From positions 1 to 39,933 of the forward strand of contig JAGQZG010000002.1 of NCBI GenBank assembly GCA_020435705.1: a stretch of 39,933 nucleotides of DNA, written 5' to 3'. Origin of the DNA: Mangrovimonas sp. (GTDB lineage Bacteria > Bacteroidota > Bacteroidia > Flavobacteriales > Flavobacteriaceae). The notes beneath the pieces are model-generated. The model was given only the letters and a program-made list of their open reading frames with translations, had not been told where the DNA came from and did no database searches. Below, piece after piece: positions 7,834 to 15,847 of this stretch. The translations under genes and the position numbers were made by a program. The stretch's first letter is position 1, and every line of letters starts with the position of its first letter.

Positions 7834-9222
7834 ATGCAACATCACGATACAATCATTGCTCTAGCGACACCTTCGGGTGCCGGTTCTATAGCTATCCTAC
7901 GTATTTCCGGGAATCAGGCGCTCTCTATATGCGCAAAGCACTTCCGTTCGGTTTCAGGAAAAAATTTGGAGTCGCAAAAAACCCATACGGTACATTTGGG
8001 ACACATCATGGAAGGTGCCCGAATTATTGATGAAGTTTTGGTTACTGTATTCAAGAATCCGAATTCCTACACCGGTGAAGATGTGGTGGAAATTTCCTGC
8101 CATGGTTCTATCTATATCCAACAAGAAATTTTACAGCTTTTTTTAAGGAATGGGTGTAGAATGGCTACCGCTGGAGAGTATACCTTGCGTGCTTTTTTGA
8201 ACGGGAAGTTGGATTTAAGCCAAGCCGAAGCTGTGGCCGATTTGATTGCTAGTGATAGTGCTGCTTCCCACCAAATTGCGATGCAGCAAATGCGTGGTGG
8301 GTTTTCCAATGAAATAGCCAAATTACGAGAAGAGTTACTCAATTTTGCCTCGTTGATTGAACTCGAATTGGATTTTGCGGAAGAAGATGTTGAATTTGCC
8401 GATAGAACCCAATTCAAAGCACTCATTGATAGAATATTGCATGTCTTAAAGCGTTTGATGGATAGTTTTGCCGTAGGTAATGTTCTTAAGAATGGAATTC
8501 CTGTGGCCATTATTGGCGAACCTAATGTGGGAAAGTCAACCCTTCTCAATGCGTTACTGAATGAAGAGCGAGCCATTGTGAGTCACATTGCAGGAACTAC
8601 ACGGGATACTATTGAAGATGAAATTGTTATTAAAGGTGTAGCATTTCGATTTATTGACACAGCCGGCATTCGTGAAACAGAAGACCATGTTGAAAGTATT
8701 GGAATCAAGAAAACCTTTGAAAAAATTGAACAGGCGCAAGTGGTTCTCCTGCTTATGGAAGCCGATGATTTTCTCAGTAAAGCTAAAAAAGTCTCTCATG
8801 AAATAGAAAAATTAAGACACAAATACCCACAGAAACCATTAGTGCTATTAGCCAATAAGGCAGACAAAATCAACGAGACTGAAAAGAGCATTCTTTTGAG
8901 TAAATTCCCCAAGGTGCATTTAATGTCGGCTAAAGAAGGTGTTGGAGTAGATGATGTTACCGAAGCTCTTTATGGGTTCGTGAACACTGGGGCGTTGCGC
9001 AATAACGAGACAATTGTTACCAATTCGAGACATTATGATGCTTTGGTAAAAGCTTTTGAGGAAATACAAAAGGTGAAGAATGGTCTGGTAACTGGACTTT
9101 CAGGAGACCTATTGGCCATTGATATTCGCCAAGCACTCTATCATTTTGGAGAGATTACGGGAGAAATTACTTCCGATGATTTATTGGGTAACATTTTTGC
9201 TAATTTCTGTATCGGGAAGTAA
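7834..9222 (+). CDS. mnmE: tRNA modification GTPase MnmE
   Basis: This 462-residue protein is MnmE (TrmE). The N-terminal tetrahydrofolate-binding domain begins with DTIIALATPSGAGSIAILR. The inserted G domain has G1 GEPNVGKST at residues 228-236, G2 TTRDT, G3 DTAGI and G4 NKAD. The C-terminus ends in FCIGK, containing the catalytic cysteine of the family. With MnmG it installs the cmnm5/nm5 group on wobble uridine of certain tRNAs, using GTP and methylene-THF. The SRPBCC gene starts six bases after the stop, so mnmE probably heads a three-gene operon with the photolyase. Confidence 0.97.
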   Translation: MQHHDTIIALATPSGAGSIAILRISGNQALSICAKHFRSVSGKNLESQKTHTVHLGHIMEGARIIDEVLVTVFKNPNSYTGEDVVEISCHGSIYIQQEILQLFLRNGCRMATAGEYTLRAFLNGKLDLSQAEAVADLIASDSAASHQIAMQQMRGGFSNEIAKLREELLNFASLIELELDFAEEDVEFADRTQFKALIDRILHVLKRLMDSFAVGNVLKNGIPVAIIGEPNVGKSTLLNALLNEERAIVSHIAGTTRDTIEDEIVIKGVAFRFIDTAGIRETEDHVESIGIKKTFEKIEQAQVVLLLMEADDFLSKAKKVSHEIEKLRHKYPQKPLVLLANKADKINETEKSILLSKFPKVHLMSAKEGVGVDDVTEALYGFVNTGALRNNETIVTNSRHYDALVKAFEEIQKVKNGLVTGLSGDLLAIDIRQALYHFGEITGEITSDDLLGNIFANFCIGK

Positions 9223-9228
9223 AACAAT

Positions 9229-9711
9229 ATGATAAACTTTAAAAAGCACTCTGGAATTTATACTTTAAAAGCCAAGCAAGAATTGAATTTGCCTATAAAA
9301 GAGGCGTGGGATTTTTTCAGTAGACCTGAGAATTTAGAGAAAATCACTCCGCCGTTTATGGGCTTTAAGATTACATCTGAGGTTGAGTCCAAAGCCTATT
9401 CAGGTCAGATTATTACTTATAAGGTGAATATTCTGCCGGGCATATCTTCTAAATGGGTTACCGAAATTACACAGGTACAAGAAGGCCAATTTTTTATAGA
9501 TGAGCAACGGTTTGGTCCTTATAGAATGTGGCACCACGAGCATTTTTTCTATGAGCTACCTAATGATAAAACCTTGATGGAAGATAAAATATCCTATAAA
9601 ATTCCCTTTGGAATATTAGGTCATTTGGCACAAAAGCTCTTTATTAAAAAACAATTGAAGACTATCTTCGAATTCAGAAAGCAAACTTTAAATCAAATGT
9701 TCAATGGTTGA
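9229..9711 (+). CDS. SRPBCC family protein
   Basis: This 160-residue soluble protein has the SRPBCC (START/Bet v1-like) fold signature: an opening strand, WDFFSRPENLEKITPP, then the central strands and a C-terminal helix ending in FEFRKQTLNQMF. Homologues are often annotated as ligand-binding or cell-division-inhibitor-like and are frequently found beside photolyase genes in Bacteroidota. No ligand is known. It starts six bases after mnmE and overlaps the photolyase start by eight bases, so translation is probably coupled. A link to light or UV response is inferred from this context only. Confidence 0.85.
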   Translation: MINFKKHSGIYTLKAKQELNLPIKEAWDFFSRPENLEKITPPFMGFKITSEVESKAYSGQIITYKVNILPGISSKWVTEITQVQEGQFFIDEQRFGPYRMWHHEHFFYELPNDKTLMEDKISYKIPFGILGHLAQKLFIKKQLKTIFEFRKQTLNQMFNG

Positions 9712-10996
9712 GAAAGTAACCTTTTTTTGGTTCCGTAGAGATTTACGATTGGATGATAATGTAGGTTTGTGCCATGCCTTAAAAAGTAATTTCAAGGTTG
9801 TTCCTCTATTTATTTTTGATGATGAGATTTTGGACAAATTGCCCGAAGATGATGCTAGAGTTGGTTTTATTCATAGTACTCTTGAAGATATTTCTAAGAA
9901 ATTAAGAGAGTATGATTCTTCCTTGCTTATAAAAAAAGGAAACCCGTTAGAGATTTGGAAAAACCTGACTTCAGAATTTTCCATTCAAGAAGTTTACTGT
10001 AATCATGATTACGAGCCCTATGCCATTTCTAGGGATAAAAAAGTTCATGATTTTTTAGCAGAAAAAAACATTAAGTTTAAAACTTTCAAGGATCAAGTTA
10101 TTTTTGAAAAAGACGAGGTTTTAAAAGATAATGGGACGCCTTACACGGTTTACACACCTTATAAAAATAAGTGGTTGCAAAATTTCCAGTTGATCCGGGA
10201 TACCAAAGAATATTCGACTGAAACAATGTTTGACAATTTTTTCAAGTCCAGTTTTGACTTTCCTGCCTTGAGAGCCTTTGGCTTTTCAAAAAGTTCTATA
10301 ATGGTGAGGCCGTATGATTTTTCAATGCTATCTACTTATGGGGAGACAAGGGATTTTCCCGCAATAGATGGTACCAGTTCTGTATCGCCTTATCTGCGTT
10401 TCGGTTTGTTAAGTATCAGAAAACTGGTAAAGAGGGCCAAAGAAACCAATGCTATTTATCTAAGTGAATTAATTTGGCGGGAATTTTTCATGCAAATACT
10501 GTTTCACTTTCCTCAAGTAGTCACGGAAAGTTTCAGACCCAAATATGATGCGATTAAATGGCGCAATAACAAAGACGAGCTTGAGAAATGGTGTTTAGGT
10601 ACTACAGGCTATCCTCTAGTAGATGCAGGTATGAGGGAATTAAATCAAACAGGTTACATGCATAATAGGGTGCGAATGGTTGTAGCCAGTTTTTTATGCA
10701 AGCATTTGCTCATTGACTGGCGCTGGGGCGAAGCTTATTTTGCTGAAAAACTATTGGATTACGAATTGTCCTCAAATAATGGTAACTGGCAATGGGCCGC
10801 GGGAACAGGCTGTGATGCAGCTCCTTATTTCAGGGTGTTCAATCCGTCAGAACAATTAAAAAAATTTGATAAAGATTTAAAGTATACAAGCAAATGGGTG
10901 CCAGAATTTCATGAACTTACATATGCTCAGCCCATAGTGGATCACAAATTGGCCAGAGAACGTGCTTTGGCTACTTATAAGGAAGCTTTAAAATAA
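9704..10996 (+). CDS. phrB: Deoxyribodipyrimidine photolyase
   Basis: This 430-residue flavoprotein belongs to the class I photolyase/cryptochrome family. The N-terminal alpha/beta antenna domain (residues 1-130) begins with FFWFRRDLRLDDN. The C-terminal FAD-binding helical domain holds ELIWREFFMQ, GMRELNQTGYMHNRVRM, and the FAD/DNA region NNGNWQWAAGTGCDAAPYF. It repairs cyclobutane pyrimidine dimers with blue light. The length is slightly shorter than E. coli PhrB. It overlaps the SRPBCC gene by eight bases. A cryptochrome-like signalling role or (6-4) specificity is less likely from the motifs but cannot be ruled out. Confidence 0.92.
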   Translation: MVEKVTFFWFRRDLRLDDNVGLCHALKSNFKVVPLFIFDDEILDKLPEDDARVGFIHSTLEDISKKLREYDSSLLIKKGNPLEIWKNLTSEFSIQEVYCNHDYEPYAISRDKKVHDFLAEKNIKFKTFKDQVIFEKDEVLKDNGTPYTVYTPYKNKWLQNFQLIRDTKEYSTETMFDNFFKSSFDFPALRAFGFSKSSIMVRPYDFSMLSTYGETRDFPAIDGTSSVSPYLRFGLLSIRKLVKRAKETNAIYLSELIWREFFMQILFHFPQVVTESFRPKYDAIKWRNNKDELEKWCLGTTGYPLVDAGMRELNQTGYMHNRVRMVVASFLCKHLLIDWRWGEAYFAEKLLDYELSSNNGNWQWAAGTGCDAAPYFRVFNPSEQLKKFDKDLKYTSKWVPEFHELTYAQPIVDHKLARERALATYKEALK

Positions 10997-11011
10997 TTTT
11001 GTTTAACTTTT

Positions 11012-11043
11012 TTTGTAAATAATTAAACAAAATACTATCTTAG
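11012..11043 (+). promoter_or_regulatory. Candidate promoter of the fasciclin gene
   Basis: TTTG at 11012-11015 and TATCTTAG at 11036-11043 are separated by 20 bases and resemble the Bacteroidota -33/-7 elements (two mismatches in the -7). The -33 is nested inside an 8-bp inverted repeat, TTGTTTAA at 10999-11006 and TTAAACAA at 11023-11030, which could be a regulator site or a weak photolyase terminator. Confidence 0.45.
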
Positions 11044-11061
11044 CAAAAAAAAACAATTGCT

Positions 11062-12018
11062 ATGAAAAAGAATTTTTTAAAGATTACCCTAGTTTTATTA
11101 ACATTTGTGGCATTCTCGTGCTCCAATGATGACGATTCCAGTCAGCAAACCACAAACACCATTGCTGACTTTGTTAGTGCCAACCCTAATTACAGTTCGC
11201 TCAAAGCTGCACTGGATAGAGCTGGTCTTACTTCAACATTAGATGGTACAACAAATTACACGGTTTTTGCACCAGATAATGCAGCATTCTCCGCTTTCTT
11301 GACTTCAAATGGGTTTGCATCACTTAATGATGTTCCAGTTGATGTTCTACAGCAAGTTTTGCTTAATCATGTAGTGACGGGTACTAATCTCTCAACTAGT
11401 TTAACAACAGGCTATGTTAAGACACTGGCTACTGAAGCTACAACCAGCAACCCTATTGATATGTATATTAATACTTCTAGTGGTGTTATGATTAATGGAG
11501 ATGTATCAGTTACAGCGGCCGACATAATGGTTGATAACGGAGTAATTCATGCCGTTAATAAAGTTATTGCACTACCTACGGTAGTTACTTTCGCTACTGC
11601 TGATTCAACTTTTGATACGTTGGTTGCAGCACTAACCGCCGATGCAGGGTTTACTTATGTGAGTACACTAAGTTCTATGTCAAGTCCAGCTCCTTTTACC
11701 GTATTTGCTCCAACGAATGGCGCTTTCGGCGATTTATTGACTGAACTTGGAGTTGGTGGTTTGGGAGATATCCCTACGGCAACTTTAGAAGCTACTTTAA
11801 ACACTCATGTAGTAGCAGGTGCCAATGTCTTGTCAACGGCACTTACTGATAATATGACGGTTACTACGTTGGGTGATACCTTTACTATTAATCTAGGAAG
11901 TGGCGCAACATTTACCGATCAAAATGGAAGGACAGGGAACATAATAGTAACTGATGTACAAGCTGCCAATGGTGTTGTACATGTTATTGACAAAGTCATA
12001 TTGCCTAATCTAAATTAG
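11062..12018 (+). CDS. Fasciclin (FAS1) domain lipoprotein, two domains
   Basis: This 318-residue lipoprotein has a signal peptide with the lipobox around Cys20 (VAFSCSND) followed by an acidic linker DDDSS, a common flavobacterial surface-export pattern. Two FAS1 domains follow: about residues 33-170 and 178-316. Each has the NYTVFAPDNAAF / PFTVFAPTNGAF block and the closing H-box (GVIHAVNKVI and GVVHVIDKVI). FAS1 proteins act in adhesion and cell-surface interactions. It lies between the photolyase and the CarH-like gene with its own probable promoter and terminator. It may be co-regulated with the light genes, but sequence alone does not show that. Confidence 0.92.
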   Translation: MKKNFLKITLVLLTFVAFSCSNDDDSSQQTTNTIADFVSANPNYSSLKAALDRAGLTSTLDGTTNYTVFAPDNAAFSAFLTSNGFASLNDVPVDVLQQVLLNHVVTGTNLSTSLTTGYVKTLATEATTSNPIDMYINTSSGVMINGDVSVTAADIMVDNGVIHAVNKVIALPTVVTFATADSTFDTLVAALTADAGFTYVSTLSSMSSPAPFTVFAPTNGAFGDLLTELGVGGLGDIPTATLEATLNTHVVAGANVLSTALTDNMTVTTLGDTFTINLGSGATFTDQNGRTGNIIVTDVQAANGVVHVIDKVILPNLN

Positions 12019-12030
12019 TTAGTTGTTTTA

Positions 12031-12068
12031 AGTGGGTTTTTGGTATCTTCACCAAAAGCCCACTTTTA
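12031..12068 (+). terminator. Terminator after the fasciclin gene
   Basis: A 14-bp stem (12031-12044 with 12051-12064, one G-T pair, 6-base loop) is followed by TTTTAATTT. It begins 12 bases after the fasciclin stop. TATCTTCA at 12044-12051 in the loop, 18 bases after a TTG at 12023, could also serve as a promoter for the downstream regulator. Confidence 0.75.
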
Positions 12069-12075
12069 ATTTAAT

Positions 12076-12987
12076 ATGCAGAAATTGAAACACATTAAGA
12101 CTATATTCAGTATTAAAGATCTTGAAAATCTTTCAGGGATAAAAGCTCATACGATAAGGATTTGGGAAAAACGTTACGGCTTATTAGAACCTGAACGTAC
12201 AGATACCAATATCAGGTTTTATTCCTTGCAGAGTTTGCAAAAGCTATTGAATATATCTTTTTTAAATGCTAACGGTTATAAAATTTCAAAGATTGCTGAA
12301 CTTGACGAAACGGGATTCAAAACTGAAATTGACAAGCTTGTTAATTCACAAGTTAACAAGGATGATTTTTTGAACAATTTGAAAATCTCAATGATCAATT
12401 ATGACATTCAATTGTTTGAAAAAACCTATCAGAATGTAATTGCGAAACTTTCTTTTTCTGAAGTATTTACGGATTATTTCATTCCTTTTTTAGCTGAAAT
12501 AGGTCTTCTCTGGCAGTCAGGTTCCATTAACCCAACACATGAACATTTTATAAGTAACCTTATTAAGCAAAAAATTCTGTTGGAAATACACAAGCTCCAA
12601 TTGATAGCCCCAATTCATGATGATAAATTTTTTGTCATGTTTTTGCCTGATAATGAAATTCATGACATAGGGTTGACATTTATGCATTATCAAGTTTTGA
12701 AAAAAGGATATAAATCAATTATGCTGGGATCTTCAGTTCCCATGGATTGTCTTAAACCTTTTGTGGGTAAATCAGAAAAAGTGATTTTTGTGAGCTACTT
12801 CACAATTCAACCGGAAATTGAGAATGTTATTCCGTATTTGGAAACTTTTAAAACCAATGTGCTCAATAGTAGCAACGCTGAACTCTACGTGCTTGGTAAA
12901 CAGGTATCGGATATGATTGATGAAAATCCCAAACTCAAAGGAATTCATCTTTTTTCTTCCTTGGGAAGTACCATTTCTAAAATATAA
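12076..12987 (+). CDS. CarH/LitR-type MerR regulator with cobalamin-binding domain
   Basis: This 303-residue protein has a MerR winged helix at residues 13-80 (HTIRIWEKRYG) and a C-terminal cobalamin-binding part. The helical-bundle signature W-x9-EH is present (Trp146, Glu156, His157). The Rossmann motif reads ExHxxG (Glu194, His196, Gly199) against the usual DxHxxG. In CarH the second histidine ligates B12 and the W-x9-EH segment caps the adenosyl group; light breaks the Co-C bond and releases DNA. The crtI gene starts five bases after the stop. A role as B12-dependent light sensor repressing the crt cluster is inferred from these residues and the position. Confidence 0.85.
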   Translation: MQKLKHIKTIFSIKDLENLSGIKAHTIRIWEKRYGLLEPERTDTNIRFYSLQSLQKLLNISFLNANGYKISKIAELDETGFKTEIDKLVNSQVNKDDFLNNLKISMINYDIQLFEKTYQNVIAKLSFSEVFTDYFIPFLAEIGLLWQSGSINPTHEHFISNLIKQKILLEIHKLQLIAPIHDDKFFVMFLPDNEIHDIGLTFMHYQVLKKGYKSIMLGSSVPMDCLKPFVGKSEKVIFVSYFTIQPEIENVIPYLETFKTNVLNSSNAELYVLGKQVSDMIDENPKLKGIHLFSSLGSTISKI

Positions 12988-12992
12988 ACACA

Positions 12993-14456
12993 TTGAAAAT
13001 AGGTGTAATTGGTTCCGGCTTTTCATCGTTGGCAGTCTCTTGCTATCTCGCAAAGATGGGTTGCTCAGTAACTCTTTTTGAAAAAAACAACTATTTGGGA
13101 GGTAGGGCACGCCAATTGAAAAAAGAAGGCTTTACCTTTGATATGGGGCCAACATGGTATTGGATGCCAGACGTTTTTGAGCGCTTTTTTGGTGATTTTG
13201 ATAAGCATCCATCTGATTATTATGCCTTAGAAAAGTTAAATCCAGCTTATACGGTGTACTTTGGATCTCAAGACTGTATCGCTATAAAGGACAATCCTGA
13301 GGCTATAGCCCAAACATTTGAAACTATTGAAAAGGGAAGTAGCTTAAAATTAAAGAGCTTTCTCAAAACAGCAAAGTCTAATTATGATATCGCAATTCAT
13401 GATTTAGTCTATAATCCAGGGGAAAGCATAGCTGAACTGATCACTCCCAAGACCATTTCTAGAATAGGACAATTTTTTGGAACAGTTACCAGCGATGTAA
13501 AAAAAACAATCTCAGATAAAAGATTACAGAGTATCTTAGAATTTCCAGTTCTCTTTCTAGGTGCTAAACCTTCCAATACACCCTCTTTCTACAATTTTAT
13601 GAATCATGCCGATTTTGGTTTGGGCACATGGCATCCAAAAGGTGGGATGTATAAAGTAATTGAAGGCATGGTGTCGTTGGCTCAGTCCCTTGGTGTCGAA
13701 TTGAGAACAAACTCTGACGTAGGTGAAATTATTACATCTAATGGTAATGTTAGTGGACTTGTAGTAAATGGTCAACAAGAATCCTTTGATTTAGTTGTTT
13801 CCGGAGCTGATTACGCTCATACTGAAAAGCTTTTGCCAGAGGCTTATAGACAATATTCCAAGAGCTATTGGGAAAAGAAAACATTTGCCCCTTCAGCATT
13901 ACTCTTTTATGTGGGTTTTAATAAACCTGTTGAAAACGTATCTCATCACACCTTGTTTTTTGATACTGATTTCAATGTACATGCTAAAGATATTTATGAC
14001 ACGCCTAGATGGCCTGAAAACCCACTTTTTTATGCCAGTTTTCCTAGTAAGACAGATACTTCGGTTGCACCTTCAGGAAAAGAGGCTGGAGTTTTCTTGA
14101 TTCCTCTAGCTCCAGGATTGGAAGATGATGAGAACCTCAGGGAACACTATTTTGACCTAATTCTAGATCGTTTGGAAAAATTGACCAATCAAGAACTAAG
14201 AAGCAAAATCTTATTTAAAGAAAGTTTTGGAATCCAAGATTTTATAAAGGAGTATAATTCTTACAAGGGGAATGCCTATGGTTTGGCCAATACGCTCATG
14301 CAAACAGCTTTCTTAAGGCCCAAGCTTAAAAGTAAAAAGCTAAAAGGAATGTACTTTACTGGTCAGCTTACGGTGCCTGGGCCGGGTGTACCACCATCCT
14401 TGATATCCGGTAAGTTAACTGCAGAATTAATTCAGAAATACGAACTTAAAAATTAA
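12993..14456 (+). CDS. crtI: Phytoene desaturase
   Basis: This 487-residue flavoprotein belongs to the CrtI family. It opens with the dinucleotide-binding motif GVIGSGFSSLAVS, followed by GGRARQLKKEGFTFDMGPT, and closes with the C-terminal FAD signature GMYFTGQLTVPGPGVPPSL. It converts phytoene to lycopene by successive desaturations. The start is TTG at 12993: the upstream sequence holds no ATG, the first internal ATG would remove the FAD motif, and the regulator stops five bases earlier. The length fits the family. It is the first enzyme of the carotenoid operon after the CarH-like gene. Confidence 0.95.
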   Translation: MKIGVIGSGFSSLAVSCYLAKMGCSVTLFEKNNYLGGRARQLKKEGFTFDMGPTWYWMPDVFERFFGDFDKHPSDYYALEKLNPAYTVYFGSQDCIAIKDNPEAIAQTFETIEKGSSLKLKSFLKTAKSNYDIAIHDLVYNPGESIAELITPKTISRIGQFFGTVTSDVKKTISDKRLQSILEFPVLFLGAKPSNTPSFYNFMNHADFGLGTWHPKGGMYKVIEGMVSLAQSLGVELRTNSDVGEIITSNGNVSGLVVNGQQESFDLVVSGADYAHTEKLLPEAYRQYSKSYWEKKTFAPSALLFYVGFNKPVENVSHHTLFFDTDFNVHAKDIYDTPRWPENPLFYASFPSKTDTSVAPSGKEAGVFLIPLAPGLEDDENLREHYFDLILDRLEKLTNQELRSKILFKESFGIQDFIKEYNSYKGNAYGLANTLMQTAFLRPKLKSKKLKGMYFTGQLTVPGPGVPPSLISGKLTAELIQKYELKN

Positions 14457-14460
14457 TGCT

Positions 14461-14529
14461 ATGAAATGCCATGATTTGAAATTCAAACTACATGAAAAGT
14501 ATGCTAGTGGCATTACATCTGACTTTTAA
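14461..14529 (+). other. 22-codon open frame with inverted repeat in the crtI-crtB gap
   Basis: An ATG-started frame of 22 codons fills most of the 93 bases between crtI and crtB. It shows no similarity that I recognise. The same stretch carries a 7-bp inverted repeat (AATGCCA at 14465-14471, TGGCATT at 14508-14514). It may be a structured spacer, a processing site or noise. Confidence 0.25.
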
Positions 14530-14549
14530 TAGCCATAAAAAATTAACAG

Positions 14550-15389
14550 ATGAAAGGAATTTTTGACCTCGTATCCAATAGAACAAGTGAGATGGTAACT
14601 AAAGAATATAGCACATCATTTTCTTTGGCCACTAAATTATTGGGTCAAACTATTAGGCAGGATATTTACAATATCTATGGCTTTGTGAGGCTGGCCGATG
14701 AAATTGTGGATTCTTTTTCAGGTTATGAGCAGGAAAGATTGTTCAATGATTTTGAAAAACAAATGTATTGTGCCTTAGAAGATGGTATTAGTTTAAATCC
14801 AGTTTTAAACGCTTTTCAACATACCTATCATAAATATGATATGTCATTAGAATATGTTGAAGCCTTTATGAAGAGTATGAGAGCTGATTTGAACAAGCGA
14901 ACCTATAATACGAAAGCCGAGTATGAAGAGTACATTTATGGTTCTGCAGATGTTGTAGGCTTAATGTGTCTTCAGGTTTTTGTGAAAGGCGATAAAGAGA
15001 AATTTAGTAAGCTCAAAGATTCAGCAGAAAAATTGGGTTCTGCTTTCCAGAAAGTAAATTTTCTAAGGGATCTAAAGCAGGATTTTGAAGATTTGGGAAG
15101 AACCTATTTCCCCAATACCAATCTTATGGATTTGGACGAGTGCTCGAAATTAATGCTTATTAAGGAAATAGAAATGGATTTTGAACAAGCTTATAATGGA
15201 ATACTGCAGTTGCCAATGGATGCTCGTTTTGGTGTTTTTGTAGCTTACAGGTATTACAAACAACTGTTGAAGAAAATAGCCAATACCCCAGCCATTGAAA
15301 TTAAGAACAAGAGAATTAGAGTCAATAATTACAAAAAAATGGAGTTGCTCACTCGGAGTTTTGTAAAATATCAATTAAATTTATTGTGA
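14550..15389 (+). CDS. crtB: Phytoene synthase
   Basis: This 279-residue enzyme is a squalene/phytoene synthase. The first aspartate-rich motif is DEIVD (in VRLADEIVDSF, about residues 50-54) and the second is in FLRDLKQDFEDLGRTYFP (DLKQD, about residues 173-177). It joins two geranylgeranyl diphosphates to make phytoene. It lies 93 bases after crtI. The stop codon overlaps the crtZ ATG by one base (TGATG), which suggests translational coupling. The length is typical of flavobacterial CrtB. Confidence 0.95.
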   Translation: MKGIFDLVSNRTSEMVTKEYSTSFSLATKLLGQTIRQDIYNIYGFVRLADEIVDSFSGYEQERLFNDFEKQMYCALEDGISLNPVLNAFQHTYHKYDMSLEYVEAFMKSMRADLNKRTYNTKAEYEEYIYGSADVVGLMCLQVFVKGDKEKFSKLKDSAEKLGSAFQKVNFLRDLKQDFEDLGRTYFPNTNLMDLDECSKLMLIKEIEMDFEQAYNGILQLPMDARFGVFVAYRYYKQLLKKIANTPAIEIKNKRIRVNNYKKMELLTRSFVKYQLNLL

Positions 15390-15847
15390 TGGGATTTATA
15401 ATTCATGTACTGGTATTCCTTTTATCTTTTGCCATTATGGAGTTTATGGCATGGTTTACGCACAAGTACATCATGCACGGGCCATTGTGGATATTGCACA
15501 AGGATCATCATAGGAAAGACCATGATTCTTGGTTTGAGAGAAACGATACATTTTTTATTTTTTATGCCTTCGTGAGCATTGGTTTTTTTCTACTTTGGAA
15601 GTATGATTATTTTCAGTTTGGACTCACTATTGGGTTAGGTATTTTCGCCTATGGGTTAACGTATTTTTTGGTGCATGATATTTTTATTCATCAGCGTTTC
15701 AAATGGTTTAGAACTACCAATTTCCGCTATGGTAAAGCGTTAAGAAGGGCTCATAAGATGCATCATAAGCATTTGGGCAAAGACCACGGTGAGTGCTTTG
15801 GTATGCTACTTTTTCCTTCTAAGTACTATAAAGAAGCCAATTCGTGA
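15389..15847 (+). CDS. crtZ: Beta-carotene hydroxylase, sterol desaturase family
   Basis: This 152-residue membrane di-iron enzyme has the histidine boxes of CrtZ: HKYIMHG, HKDHHRKDH, HDIFIHQRF and HKMHHKHLG. It adds 3- and 3'-hydroxyl groups to beta-carotene to give zeaxanthin. I place the start at ATG 15389, overlapping the crtB stop by one base, rather than at the GTG three bases earlier. The stop overlaps the GTG start of the lycopene cyclase gene by four bases. Two to four hydrophobic segments are visible. Confidence 0.93.
   Translation: MGFIIHVLVFLLSFAIMEFMAWFTHKYIMHGPLWILHKDHHRKDHDSWFERNDTFFIFYAFVSIGFFLLWKYDYFQFGLTIGLGIFAYGLTYFLVHDIFIHQRFKWFRTTNFRYGKALRRAHKMHHKHLGKDHGECFGMLLFPSKYYKEANS

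Noticed and set aside
8112-8576. Long open frame on the minus strand opposite mnmE
   Set aside because: It lies wholly inside a well-conserved mnmE gene, is serine/alanine-rich as expected for an antisense frame, and shows no domain.
13795-14100. 101-codon frame overlapping crtI in another phase
   Set aside because: It is inside the conserved crtI coding region, has unusual composition and no family likeness.
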